From NCBI GenBank assembly GCA_947594085.1, contig CANQEB010000058.1, forward strand, positions 1 to 11,706: a stretch of 11,706 nucleotides of DNA. Direction: 5' to 3'. Shown here in pieces: positions 1-6,604 of the stretch; positions within the stretch are counted from its first letter, which is position 1; every line of letters begins with the position of its first letter. The notes beneath the pieces were generated by a model. The model worked only from the letters and a program-made list of their open reading frames with translations, searched no databases and had not been told where the DNA came from. The position numbers were made by a program, and so were the translations under genes. This stretch comes from an uncultured Lachnospiraceae bacterium. GTDB taxonomy: Bacteria; Bacillota; Clostridia; Lachnospirales; Lachnospiraceae.

Positions 1-70
1 GCTATATCCTTCCCACTACCGGGCGGATTCGGGACTTTCACCCGTTAGAAACGTGCGCCGCCGGGCGCAC
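1..70 (-). mobile_element. 5' end of a group II intron, group IIC-like (partial)
   Basis: Read on the minus strand from position 70, the sequence begins GTGCGCCCGGC, which fits the GUGYG 5' boundary of bacterial group II introns. It then forms a short stem (GTGCGCC pairing with GGCGCAC), and further in it carries GGGTGAAAGTCCCGA, the well-known conserved stretch of domain I. The order of these elements matches group IIC introns such as that of Oceanobacillus iheyensis, as I recall its sequence. The position also fits: group IIC introns characteristically insert just after terminator hairpins, and this one starts immediately after the U-tract of the metQ terminator. Only 70 bases are in the window, so the reverse transcriptase gene, domains II to VI and the 3' boundary cannot be seen. 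It could be a complete intron or a fragment. Confidence 0.82.
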
Positions 71-72
71 TA

Positions 73-112
73 TAAAAAGAGAGCTGTTGCAAGAACGAAC
101 TTGCAGCAGCTC
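73..112 (-). terminator. rho-independent terminator of metQ
   Basis: On the minus strand a 13-bp stem (GAGCTGCTGCAAG pairing with CTTGCAACAGCTC, one G-U pair) encloses a six-base loop TTCGTT. The stem spans 81-112 and is followed by TCTTTTTA. It lies 28 bases after the metQ stop codon, so it ends the metQ transcript. Two bases after the U-tract the group II intron begins, so the hairpin probably also served as the intron's target. Confidence 0.9.
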
Positions 113-140
113 TGACTCGCTATGAGCGCTTCACATTCCC

Positions 141-1025
141 TTACTCTGCTGCCTCTGCAGCCGTCGTCTCCGCTTCTGTCTCGGCCTCAGCCTCCGCGTC
201 GTCCTCAAACGGGATCACCGCTCCTTCGTACGTCTCATTGATGAAATTCTTGATCTCATCAGACTTCAGCACGGACACCAGCGCCTGAATACCCTCATTC
301 TTCTCGTTGCCTTCTTTCACCGCGATCACGTTTACGTAGGTCTTCGCCGCCTCGGAATCCGAGGACTCGTACGCGATGGAATCCTTCGCGACAGAGAAGC
401 CTGCATTCAGAGCATAGTTGCCGTTCATGACCGCATAGGCTACCTCGTCAATCACACGCGGGACCTGCGCCGCCTCAAGCTCCTGGATCTCAACGCCATA
501 CGGATTCTCTTCAATGTCGTTTACCGTAGCGGTCAGGCCGGCATCCTCAGCCAGCGTCAGCACGCCGTTGTCCTGCAAAAGCAGAAGCGCTCTCGCCTCG
601 TTCGTCGTATCGTTCGGAACCGCGATCACATCGCCCACATCCAACTCATCGAGGCTTGACTTTGTGCCCGGATAGATGCCGAACGGCTCATAGTGAATAC
701 CGCCCGCATTTACGAGATGCGTACCCTTCTCCTCGTTGAAGCTCTCAAGATACGGAATGTGCTGGAAGTAATTCGCGTCGATCTCTTCGCTCTCAACTAC
801 TTCGTTCGGCAGAATATAGTCATCAAACTCTTCCACCTCAAGTGTCCATCCCTGCTTCTCCAGAAGCTTCGCTGCCTCCGCGAGAATCTCTGCGTGCGGG
901 GTCGGAGACGCGGCGACCGTGATCGTCTTATCCTCGTCTGCGCTCACGATACCCACCGTGCCCAACGCAGCGGCTGTAGAAACCGCAAGTGACAATGCCA
1001 ACACTCTTGATAAACTCTTTTTCAT
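141..1025 (-). CDS. metQ: MetQ/NlpA-family methionine-binding protein of an ABC transporter
   Basis: Extracytoplasmic substrate-binding protein of the MetQ (NlpA) family, 294 residues, expected to capture methionine for a MetNI transporter. Family signatures are ASPTPHAEIL (39-48), NYFQHIPYL (85-93), HYEPFGIYPG (111-120), the SLDEL region, AVPNDTTNEARALLLLQ (135-151), IEENPYG (171-177) and YVNVIAVKE (230-238). I chose the ATG at 1025, not the one at 1103, because AGGAGG stands nine bases upstream and because the protein then begins with a proper signal peptide (MKKSLSRVLALSLAV, cleavage likely after VSA at residue 29). Oddly, there is no lipobox cysteine anywhere near the signal peptide, although this family is normally lipid-anchored. 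The C-terminus ends in an acidic Ala/Glu/Thr tail (274-294). No metN or metI is visible: downstream come a terminator and an intron, and upstream comes cysK. Methionine as the substrate is inferred from the family. Confidence 0.9.
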   Translation of the reverse strand: MKKSLSRVLALSLAVSTAAALGTVGIVSADEDKTITVAASPTPHAEILAEAAKLLEKQGWTLEVEEFDDYILPNEVVESEEIDANYFQHIPYLESFNEEKGTHLVNAGGIHYEPFGIYPGTKSSLDELDVGDVIAVPNDTTNEARALLLLQDNGVLTLAEDAGLTATVNDIEENPYGVEIQELEAAQVPRVIDEVAYAVMNGNYALNAGFSVAKDSIAYESSDSEAAKTYVNVIAVKEGNEKNEGIQALVSVLKSDEIKNFINETYEGAVIPFEDDAEAEAETEAETTAAEAAE

Positions 1026-1106
1026 AATATCTTTCCTCCTCTTTTCACGCAGACATATCGCTGCGGATTTTTCGAATCTCCCGAGTCCGGGATCTCTCAC
1101 CACGCT

Positions 1107-1135
1107 ATCATACCACCCGGCCTGTCAAAATTCAA
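1107..1135 (-). promoter_or_regulatory. sigma-A-type promoter of metQ
   Basis: On the minus strand, -35 TTGAAT (1130-1135) and -10 TATGAT (1107-1112) are separated by exactly 17 bases. Transcription would start near 1100, leaving a leader of about 75 bases before the metQ start. That leader contains a small TCCCG/CGGGA hairpin, but I see no S-box, T-box or other recognisable riboswitch. metQ can therefore be expressed independently of cysK. Confidence 0.7.
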
Positions 1136-1192
1136 CTTTAACTGTATTTTAATTTTCTGCAAAAGCAGCATTTCCCTATCCTCTCGAGACCA

Positions 1193-2125
1193 CTACTCTA
1201 CGAACAGCGGTGTAGAATAATACCGATCCCCGGAATCCGGCAGCAGTGCCACGATAGTCTTGCCCTTGTTCTCCGGCCGCTTCGCAAGCTCGATCGCCGC
1301 GTGAAGCGCCGCTCCCGACGAGATACCGACCAGCACTCCCTCCTGCTTCGCGAGGAGCTTCCCCGCCGCAAACGCGTCGTCATTCTCAATCGGGATCACC
1401 TCATCGTAGATGGAAGTGTTGAGCACTTCCGGCACAAAGCCTGCACCGATTCCCTGAATCTTGTGCGGACCCGCTTTTCCCTCCGATAACACGGGAGAAC
1501 TCGCCGGCTCTACCGCCACGACTTTCACCTCCGGCTTTTTCTCTTTCAAATACTCGCCCACGCCAGTCAGCGTGCCACCGGTGCCGACGCCCGCCACGAA
1601 TAAATCTACCGCACCGTCCGTGTCGGCCCAGATCTCCGGACCTGTCGTCTTCCTGTGCATTGCCGGATTTGCCGGATTTTCAAACTGTCCCGGAATAAAG
1701 CTATCCGGTATCTCCCTGGCAAGCTCCTCTGCCTTCGCGATCGCGCCTGTCATTCCCTTCGCGCCATCCGTCAGAACAATCTCCGCGCCATACGCCTTCA
1801 GGATGTTCCGGCGCTCAACGCTCATCGTCTCCGGCATCGTCAGGATCATACGATAGCCCTTCACCGCCGCGATTGACGCGAGCCCAATCCCGGTATTCCC
1901 CGAAGTCGGCTCTATGATGACAGAACCCTTTTTCAAAAGGCCTTTTGCCTCGGCATCCTCGATCATCGCCTTTGCGATGCGATCCTTCACACTTCCGGCC
2001 GGATTGAAATATTCCAGCTTCACGAGAACTCTTGCCTCCAGGCCAAGGTTCTCTTCTACATTAGTGATCTCGACCAGCGGCGTATTGCCGATTAGTTCCA
2101 GCGCACCTTTGTAAATCTTTGCCAT
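1193..2125 (-). CDS. cysK: cysteine synthase A (O-acetylserine sulfhydrylase)
   Basis: PLP-dependent enzyme that makes cysteine from O-acetylserine and sulfide in the cytoplasm. At 310 residues it has the family's usual length. Visible signatures are IGNTPLV near the N-terminus (12-18), the PLP lysine K47 within NPAGSVKDR, the substrate loop TSGNTG (74-79), the QFENPANP segment (147-154), the phosphate-binding loop GTGGT (181-185), GISSGA in the C-terminal domain, and [10 protein letters not shown] near the end, with S298 expected to contact the PLP ring nitrogen. The start is supported by AGGAGG eight bases upstream. It has its own near-perfect promoter and lies upstream of metQ, making a small sulfur amino acid neighbourhood. 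No serine acetyltransferase gene (cysE) is in the window. A cystathionine beta-synthase-like role is less likely given the length and motifs. Confidence 0.96.
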   Translation of the reverse strand: MAKIYKGALELIGNTPLVEITNVEENLGLEARVLVKLEYFNPAGSVKDRIAKAMIEDAEAKGLLKKGSVIIEPTSGNTGIGLASIAAVKGYRMILTMPETMSVERRNILKAYGAEIVLTDGAKGMTGAIAKAEELAREIPDSFIPGQFENPANPAMHRKTTGPEIWADTDGAVDLFVAGVGTGGTLTGVGEYLKEKKPEVKVVAVEPASSPVLSEGKAGPHKIQGIGAGFVPEVLNTSIYDEVIPIENDDAFAAGKLLAKQEGVLVGISSGAALHAAIELAKRPENKGKTIVALLPDSGDRYYSTPLFVE

Positions 2126-2176
2126 TTTTCGATCCTCCTATATTTCCTATCTGTTTACTATGTTTTTGTTGGGAAC

Positions 2177-2205
2177 ATTATAGGTCTAAAATATTCTTCT
2201 GTCAA
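2177..2205 (-). promoter_or_regulatory. consensus sigma-A promoter of cysK
   Basis: On the minus strand, -35 TTGACA (2200-2205) and -10 TATAAT (2177-2182) are both exact consensus matches with a 17-base spacer. The predicted start is near 2170, giving a leader of about 45 bases with no recognisable riboswitch. The region before it, after the udk stop at 2246, shows no hairpin with a U-tract, so udk transcripts may read through into cysK. Confidence 0.88.
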
Positions 2206-2245
2206 CTATTATTTTCATTTTTTCAATACTTTTTCTCAGGCCTTC

Positions 2246-2866
2246 TCAATCCTCCCGCAAATGTCTCCAAATCTGATTTCGGATCATTTCCATTGCCGGT
2301 TGATTATATCCCCCTTCTGGCACAATGATATTTGCATTCTTCTTGCTCGGCTCCACGAACTGTTCATGCATCGGCTTGACTGTACTCAAATACTGGCTAA
2401 TCACGGATTCCAGGCTGCGCGCCCGCTCCAGCACATCCCTCTGGATCCGGCGAATGATCCGCAGATCAGCATCCGTATCTACAAAGATTCGAATATCCAT
2501 CAATTCACACAGTTCCTTGCTCTCAAAAATAAGAATTCCCTCCACAATAATGACTTTTCCCGGCTTGATGATAACTGTGTCCTTGCTCCGGTTGTGCACT
2601 GTATAATCGTAGACCGGGCACTCCACCGAGAGCCCCTGTTTTAGATCCTTCAGATGCCGTATCATCAGCTCTGTGTCAAATGCATTCGGATGATCATAAT
2701 TCAATCTGCAGCGCTCTTCGTAGGACATCTCATCATGTGCCTTGTAATAATCATCATGCTTTATAATCGTCACTCCGTTGTGGAACTGCGAAGCAATCTG
2801 GTTGGTCAGCGTTGTCTTTCCACTCCCTGAACCACCCGCAATCCCAATTACCAATACTTTTCCCAT
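2246..2866 (-). CDS. udk: uridine kinase
   Basis: Phosphorylates uridine (and usually cytidine) to the monophosphate in pyrimidine salvage; P-loop kinase of the phosphoribulokinase/uridine kinase superfamily, 206 residues. The Walker A loop is GGSGSGKTT (11-19). Other family features are HDDYY (37-41), DHPNAFD (58-64), the substrate-site stretch YDYTVHNRS (86-94), the Walker B-like IIVEGILIF (106-114) and the lid arginines in RIIRRIQRD (136-144). An upstream in-frame ATG at 2923 would add 19 residues. I prefer 2866 because AAGGA lies about seven bases before it and because family members begin just before the P-loop. It is transcribed away from the plus-strand DUF1294 gene. The segment 2206-2245 downstream shows no clear terminator. 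Confidence 0.93.
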   Translation of the reverse strand: MGKVLVIGIAGGSGSGKTTLTNQIASQFHNGVTIIKHDDYYKAHDEMSYEERCRLNYDHPNAFDTELMIRHLKDLKQGLSVECPVYDYTVHNRSKDTVIIKPGKVIIVEGILIFESKELCELMDIRIFVDTDADLRIIRRIQRDVLERARSLESVISQYLSTVKPMHEQFVEPSKKNANIIVPEGGYNQPAMEMIRNQIWRHLRED

Positions 2867-2933
2867 TTTGATTCCTTCTTTCTGATCTTCTGTATATACT
2901 TTGCAGAGATTTCTTCCCAGCACAATTTTTTAC

Positions 2934-2962
2934 ATATTAACACAATCCATAACATCCCGCAA
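2934..2962 (-). promoter_or_regulatory. probable promoter of udk
   Basis: On the minus strand, TTGCGG (2957-2962) and TAATAT (2934-2939) are 17 bases apart, and TGT directly before the -10 makes it an extended -10 element. The match to consensus is moderate. It would give a leader of about 60 bases. No stronger candidate is visible upstream of udk. Confidence 0.45.
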
Positions 2963-2974
2963 GAATCGCCAGTT

Positions 2975-3019
2975 GATCCGTACTTTGCTGCACGTTCGGT
3001 GATTCGCATTTTGCTGCAT
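2975..3019. repeat. imperfect 19-base direct repeat, two copies
   Basis: GATCCGTACTTTGCTGCAC (2975-2993) and GATTCGCATTTTGCTGCAT (3001-3019) agree at 15 of 19 positions, have a period of 26 bases and share TTTGCTGCA exactly. They lie upstream of the probable udk promoter. They may be tandem binding sites for a regulator or the trace of a local duplication. Confidence 0.6.
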
Positions 3020-3118
3020 CCCTCCCAATGCCCAAAATTTATCCTATCTAAATTTAAAAAACATTGTCATATTTTAAGACTCCATCACATAAAATAGTAA
3101 AAGAAATACATATATGAT

Positions 3119-3147
3119 TTGACATTATGAGTTTTTTCATGTAAAAT
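3119..3147 (+). promoter_or_regulatory. promoter of the DUF1294 fusion gene
   Basis: -35 TTGACA (3119-3124) and -10 TAAAAT (3142-3147) are separated by 17 bases. The start should fall near 3154, followed by GGAGG at 3172-3176 and the ATG at 3181. The octamer CATTATGA occurs twice (3123-3130 and 3148-3155), once overlapping the -35 and once at the expected start. The second copy lies inside the perfect palindrome ATCATTATGAT (3146-3156), which may be an operator. Confidence 0.78.
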
Positions 3148-3180
3148 CATTATGATGAGGCACTTATTGTTGGAGGACAT

Positions 3181-4512
3181 ATGAGGACTATTCTGATTAC
3201 ATACATTATAGTGATAAACCTGATCGGTTTCTTTTTGATGGGAATTGACAAACGTCGAGCAATACAGAATCGTTGGCGCATCTCTGAGCGAACGTTATTT
3301 TTAATTGCACTTCTGTTTGGCTGTATCGGTGTACAGATCGGAATGTATGTATTTCACCACAAGACAAAACACTCATCTTTTCGTTTTGGGCTTCCGGCCA
3401 TTTTGATCCTGCAGATCATTCTTTTGATATTTGCCGCGTACCAGTACCACAAATTTGCAAACAGCCCGACACAGGTGGTCAGGCGCGAACTAAATCAAAT
3501 CAGGGAGCTGGACGCTGACACACTTCAATCCTTTGTCTACAAGAGCAATCTCGGAGAGTCCCAACCTGTTTCTACTGATATTAGCGATACAAGCGCTAAT
3601 GTCATCGCAAAGTTCTTCCAAAAATTCGAATACCAAATCCTAAGTGAAAAAATAGAAGGCAATCAGGCGGCAGTTAATGTCAATATTACAAACATTGACA
3701 TGCATAAGCTTGCACAGGATCTTTGCACAAAAATCTTGCAGAAATCCGTGTCCGTATATTCCGAATCCTCGACCTACACGACGGAGGATTACTATCAACT
3801 ATTGGGGGATGCTTTGGAGGAAAATACATATAATCTCGTAAAAACTTCAGCCACTGTCTATTTGCAGAAAGAACATTCCCGGTGGACGATCCTGTCAGAT
3901 GATACCCTGGAAGATGAACTCACAAGCGGCTTCATTTCCTACATGAACGATCCATATATTCTGCCCGCATCCACAGCTCTGTCTATCCAGCTCGACGCGT
4001 TGAAGGCGCTTACCGCCGAACAATGGGCAGAATATCTTTCCGTCAACGATATCTTTGCCACTTACAATACAGACTATTATCAGGCGATCGATGCAGAATA
4101 TATCCGACAGATGGCCGAGGCTTTCGATTATGAAATTCTTCGCTGCACGGAAAATGGAGAGGTGGCAAATGCTGTCGTCAGAATCACAAGTATCGATATG
4201 AAAAATGTGCTCGATATATACAAAGGGCATCTGCTTTCCTACGCTTCCACCACACAATCCCTGCGCGATGACGATGTGCAGTTCTCCAATGAAACCGCAC
4301 GTCTCCTGCTGGAATCCCTCGAGGAAAACAACAGTGTCACATCTACAGATATCGATATAAATTTCCGCAACAACGGATCGATCTGGGATATCTCTTTTGA
4401 TCAGGAATTTACAAATGCCCTTATGGGAAATATGTCCGGTGCGATCAACCAGTTCAATTCTGTCACTCATGACTCCGAGAACGGATCCGTGATCGTCGCG
4501 CCAGTGGATTAA
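3181..4512 (+). CDS. DUF1294 membrane protein with two C-terminal repeats of an uncharacterised domain
   Basis: Function unknown, 443 residues. Residues 1-90 form a DUF1294 domain: membrane segment at about 4-20, then MGIDKRRA and RWRISERTL (31-39), a second hydrophobic stretch (about 40-57), GMYVFHHKTKHSSF (54-67) and a third segment (about 70-88). DUF1294 proteins are normally only about 90 residues. The rest is an internal duplication. FEYQILSEK (149-157) with VNVNITNIDM (165-174) recurs as FDYEILRCT (315-323) with AVVRITSIDM (331-340). The later strands ALEENTYNLVKTSATV (211-226) and SLEENNSVTSTDIDI (379-393) also correspond, giving a period near 167 residues. The repeats recall DUF4878/DUF5105-like, NTF2-like domains of Firmicute lipoproteins, but this is from pattern memory only. 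Topology is unclear: three segments with a positive first loop would place the repeats inside, whereas such domains are usually outside. GGAGG precedes the ATG by four bases. The gene appears more AT-rich than its neighbours. Confidence 0.85.
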   Translation: MRTILITYIIVINLIGFFLMGIDKRRAIQNRWRISERTLFLIALLFGCIGVQIGMYVFHHKTKHSSFRFGLPAILILQIILLIFAAYQYHKFANSPTQVVRRELNQIRELDADTLQSFVYKSNLGESQPVSTDISDTSANVIAKFFQKFEYQILSEKIEGNQAAVNVNITNIDMHKLAQDLCTKILQKSVSVYSESSTYTTEDYYQLLGDALEENTYNLVKTSATVYLQKEHSRWTILSDDTLEDELTSGFISYMNDPYILPASTALSIQLDALKALTAEQWAEYLSVNDIFATYNTDYYQAIDAEYIRQMAEAFDYEILRCTENGEVANAVVRITSIDMKNVLDIYKGHLLSYASTTQSLRDDDVQFSNETARLLLESLEENNSVTSTDIDINFRNNGSIWDISFDQEFTNALMGNMSGAINQFNSVTHDSENGSVIVAPVD

Positions 4513-4525
4513 GCAAAAACTCTTT

Positions 4526-5776
4526 CTACGCCTGCAAAATATACTCTGCGATCTGGTCTAGCGCCACTTCCACCTGTTCTCCGGTCTCCATGTCCTTGAT
4601 GTAGGCCCGGTTTTCCTCGAGTTCCTTCGTCCCGATGATCACAGTTCTCCTGGCCCCAAGCTTATTCGCATACTTCATCTGTGCCTTGGCGCTGCGATCC
4701 ATGTAGTCAGTCTCTACGATGATTCCCTTTTTGCGCAATTCGTCCACAATTCGATATGCACGGCCGCGCGCCTCTTTCCCGAGAATGCCGACGTACAACG
4801 CCACGGACTCCTCCGGCGGAAACTCCACACCTTCTTTTTCCATGAAATATAGGATGCGCTCAATGCCCATGCCAAAACCGACGGATGGAATGTCCTGTTT
4901 TTCGTCGATCTCATGAATCAAGCCGTCGTAGCGTCCCCCGCCACAGAGCGTGAATCCTTCAGAATCAACAAACTCAAACACTGTCTTTGTGTAATAGTCG
5001 AGCCCACGGACAATACCCGTATCAACCACATACTCGATTCCCATCTCGTCGAGCAAGGCCTTCAGCTCCTCAAAGTGCTCACGGCACTCATCGTCAAGAT
5101 ACTCGATCGTGCGAGGTGCATGGGCAACAACCTCCTTGCAGCCCTCCACTTTACAGTCGATAACGCGCAGAGGATTTTTCTGCATGCGCTCACGGCAAGT
5201 CGGGCAAAGCTTGTCCTCATGCTCCTTCAGATACGCAAGCAACGCATTATTGTAGGTCTGTCGGCAGTTCTTACAGCCGATGCTGTTGATGTGAAGCTTC
5301 GCATCCTTTAATCCGAGCTTCCCAATGAGTTCTGTGATCAGCGTGATCAGTTCAACCTCCGCGAGCGGACTTGCCGATCCGACAAACTCAACACCGAACT
5401 GATGATGCTGCCTTAGCCTGCCGCTCTGTGGCTTTTCATAGCGAAACGCTTGCGTCACATAGTACAACTTTGTCGGCGCCGGTTGCGCATACATATTGTG
5501 TTCGAGGTAGGCACGCATTACACCGGCAGTTCCCTCTGGCTTCAGGGTGATACTCCTTCCGCCTTTATCTTCAAATGTATACATCTCTTTCTGCACCACA
5601 TCCGTCGTCTCTCCGACACCGCGCTGAAACAACACCGTGTGTTCAAACATCGGTGTGATGATTTCGCTCATATGGTAAGTCCTGGCAATCCCCCGGGCAA
5701 TTTTCTCGACAATCGCGCGTCTGCGCATCTGCTCACCGTACCAGTCTTGTACACCTCTTGGCGCCTGTGTGATCAT
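4526..5776 (-). CDS. hisS: histidyl-tRNA synthetase
   Basis: Class II aminoacyl-tRNA synthetase that attaches histidine to tRNA-His; 416 residues, full length. Visible motifs are PRGVQDW at the N-terminus (6-12), motif 2 from [10 protein letters not shown] through QHHQFGVEF (111-131), the histidine-specific loops GLDYYT (258-263) and CGGGRYDGL (278-286), motif 3 GMGIERIL (302-309) and the C-terminal anticodon-binding domain (about 322-416, including [11 protein letters not shown]). The middle domain carries two CxxC pairs (C168/C171 and C191/C194) plus C208 and C213, which suggests a structural metal; similar cysteines occur in other Firmicute enzymes. The start has GAGGAG close upstream. It is the last gene of the minus-strand cluster. 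aspS, which often follows hisS in related genomes, is absent here, and hisS instead ends 13 bases from a convergent gene with no visible terminator. Confidence 0.97.
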   Translation of the reverse strand: MITQAPRGVQDWYGEQMRRRAIVEKIARGIARTYHMSEIITPMFEHTVLFQRGVGETTDVVQKEMYTFEDKGGRSITLKPEGTAGVMRAYLEHNMYAQPAPTKLYYVTQAFRYEKPQSGRLRQHHQFGVEFVGSASPLAEVELITLITELIGKLGLKDAKLHINSIGCKNCRQTYNNALLAYLKEHEDKLCPTCRERMQKNPLRVIDCKVEGCKEVVAHAPRTIEYLDDECREHFEELKALLDEMGIEYVVDTGIVRGLDYYTKTVFEFVDSEGFTLCGGGRYDGLIHEIDEKQDIPSVGFGMGIERILYFMEKEGVEFPPEESVALYVGILGKEARGRAYRIVDELRKKGIIVETDYMDRSAKAQMKYANKLGARRTVIIGTKELEENRAYIKDMETGEQVEVALDQIAEYILQA

Positions 5777-5857
5777 AATATCTCCTCGCTTTCTCGTTCT
5801 GCTTTCGTCCGACTTTTTTCAGTCTGTTTCTGTCTGTTTCCGTTTCTTCCATCCTGG

Positions 5858-5884
5858 CCTGTCTCCAAACCGTTTTCAGACAGG
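5858..5884 (-). other. RNA hairpin overlapping the HD-GYP stop codon, without U-tract
   Basis: CCTGTCT (5878-5884 on the minus strand) pairs with AGACAGG (5858-5864), and a few inner A-T pairs may extend the stem. It covers the stop codon of the HD-GYP gene (5876-5878). No run of U follows on the minus strand, so it is not a standard terminator. It may protect or process the mRNA upstream of hisS, or have no role. Confidence 0.4.
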
Positions 5885-6556
5885 TTGCTCAAGTGCTTCC
5901 CGCTCTGTCAGAAACTCTGCTATCGTGATCTGTCCTTTTCTCACCAATTCGCTCAAGGAATGCTCCAGCTTTTCTGTATCCAGAATGTCCTCCAGCTTTT
6001 CCTCATTTATCAGATTCATGAAAGCCATAAACACTCCGACGTCATAATACTTCGCTTCCTCAATCATCAACTCGAGCGCTGTCTTCACGTCGAACGCCTT
6101 GCGGTATGGACGATCTGCCGTCAGTGCCGCAAAGACATCGCAAACCCGTAAAATGCGCGCTCCTATCGGAATATCCTCCCGCGTTAAGTTCATCGGATAA
6201 CCAGACCCGTCGCAATTTTCGTGATGGAATCGCACCATGTCCACAATCGTCTGAGAGTACCCTTTTTTCTTCAAAATATCTGCGCCCAGGCTCGAATGCC
6301 TTCGCACATAGCGCATCTCTTCGATAATCAGAGTCTCGTTTTCTTTTCCGTAAACATATTTTGCAAGTTCAAGTTTTCCTATATCATGCAAAAGTCCCGC
6401 AAGCGACAGTTCATAACACTCTTCCTTGGAAAGTTTCATCCGCTCTCCGACGCGGCGTGCCAGATTGCTCACTGCGATCCCGTGCGCCAGCTCCTTGACA
6501 ATCGTCGGCCGAATAATCGGGTATTTCTTTCTATATTCCTGACCGGTCTTACCCAT
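5876..6556 (-). CDS. stand-alone HD-GYP domain protein, putative cyclic dinucleotide phosphodiesterase
   Basis: Cytoplasmic protein of 226 residues made almost only of an HD-GYP domain, with no receiver, PAS or membrane segment. HD-GYP enzymes hydrolyse c-di-GMP or related cyclic dinucleotides with a di- or tri-metal centre. The usual ligands are in place: H25, H57-D58 in LLHDIGK, H87 in RRHSSLG, H111-H112 and the signature HHENCDGSGYP (111-121), and D140 in the IPIGARILRVCDVFAALTADRPYR region (129-152, key residues D140, R149, P150). Activity is therefore plausible but unproven; the exact substrate cannot be read from the sequence. Residues after about 185 are a charged helical tail. The start has a modest AGAGG about ten bases upstream. 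It lies 48 bases after hemZ and 99 bases before hisS, inside a cluster that also contains the alarmone enzyme Rel. General HD-hydrolase annotation is the fallback. Confidence 0.85.
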   Translation of the reverse strand: MGKTGQEYRKKYPIIRPTIVKELAHGIAVSNLARRVGERMKLSKEECYELSLAGLLHDIGKLELAKYVYGKENETLIIEEMRYVRRHSSLGADILKKKGYSQTIVDMVRFHHENCDGSGYPMNLTREDIPIGARILRVCDVFAALTADRPYRKAFDVKTALELMIEEAKYYDVGVFMAFMNLINEEKLEDILDTEKLEHSLSELVRKGQITIAEFLTEREALEQPV

Positions 6557-6604
6557 GTAACACAGACCTCTTTCTCTCTTCCTATCGATTCAATCATAAA
6601 TCTA

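Larger units (their letters stand above)
2867..3180. other. divergent intergenic region between udk and the DUF1294 gene
   Basis: This 314-base spacer has no gene I can support. It contains the probable udk promoter (2934-2962, minus), an imperfect 19-base direct repeat (2975-2993 and 3001-3019), an AT-rich stretch (about 3036-3118) with no clear structure, and the plus-strand promoter at 3119-3147. Short open frames of 29 and 53 codons run through the repeat on the minus strand, but nothing shows that they are translated. Confidence 0.7.

Noticed and set aside
1026..1192. Possible S-box or T-box riboswitch between cysK and metQ
   Set aside because: None of the conserved core sequences is present; the leader holds only a five-pair hairpin.
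2848..3009. 53-codon minus-strand frame running through the udk leader into udk in another frame
   Set aside because: Although GGGAGGG stands about ten bases upstream of its ATG, the peptide shows no recognisable features and the frame contains the probable udk promoter and the udk ribosome binding site, so it would be at most a leader peptide.
4505..4535. Shared terminator between the convergent DUF1294 gene and hisS
   Set aside because: There are short T and A runs, but no adjoining GC-rich stem on either strand.
5733..5852. 39-codon minus-strand frame overlapping the hisS start
   Set aside because: It reflects the purine-rich leader read as Glu/Lys/Arg codons; no ribosome binding site or conserved feature supports it.
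5450..6151. 233-codon plus-strand open frame opposite hisS and the HD-GYP gene
   Set aside because: It overlaps two well-supported genes in antisense, has no family motif and no convincing ribosome binding site.
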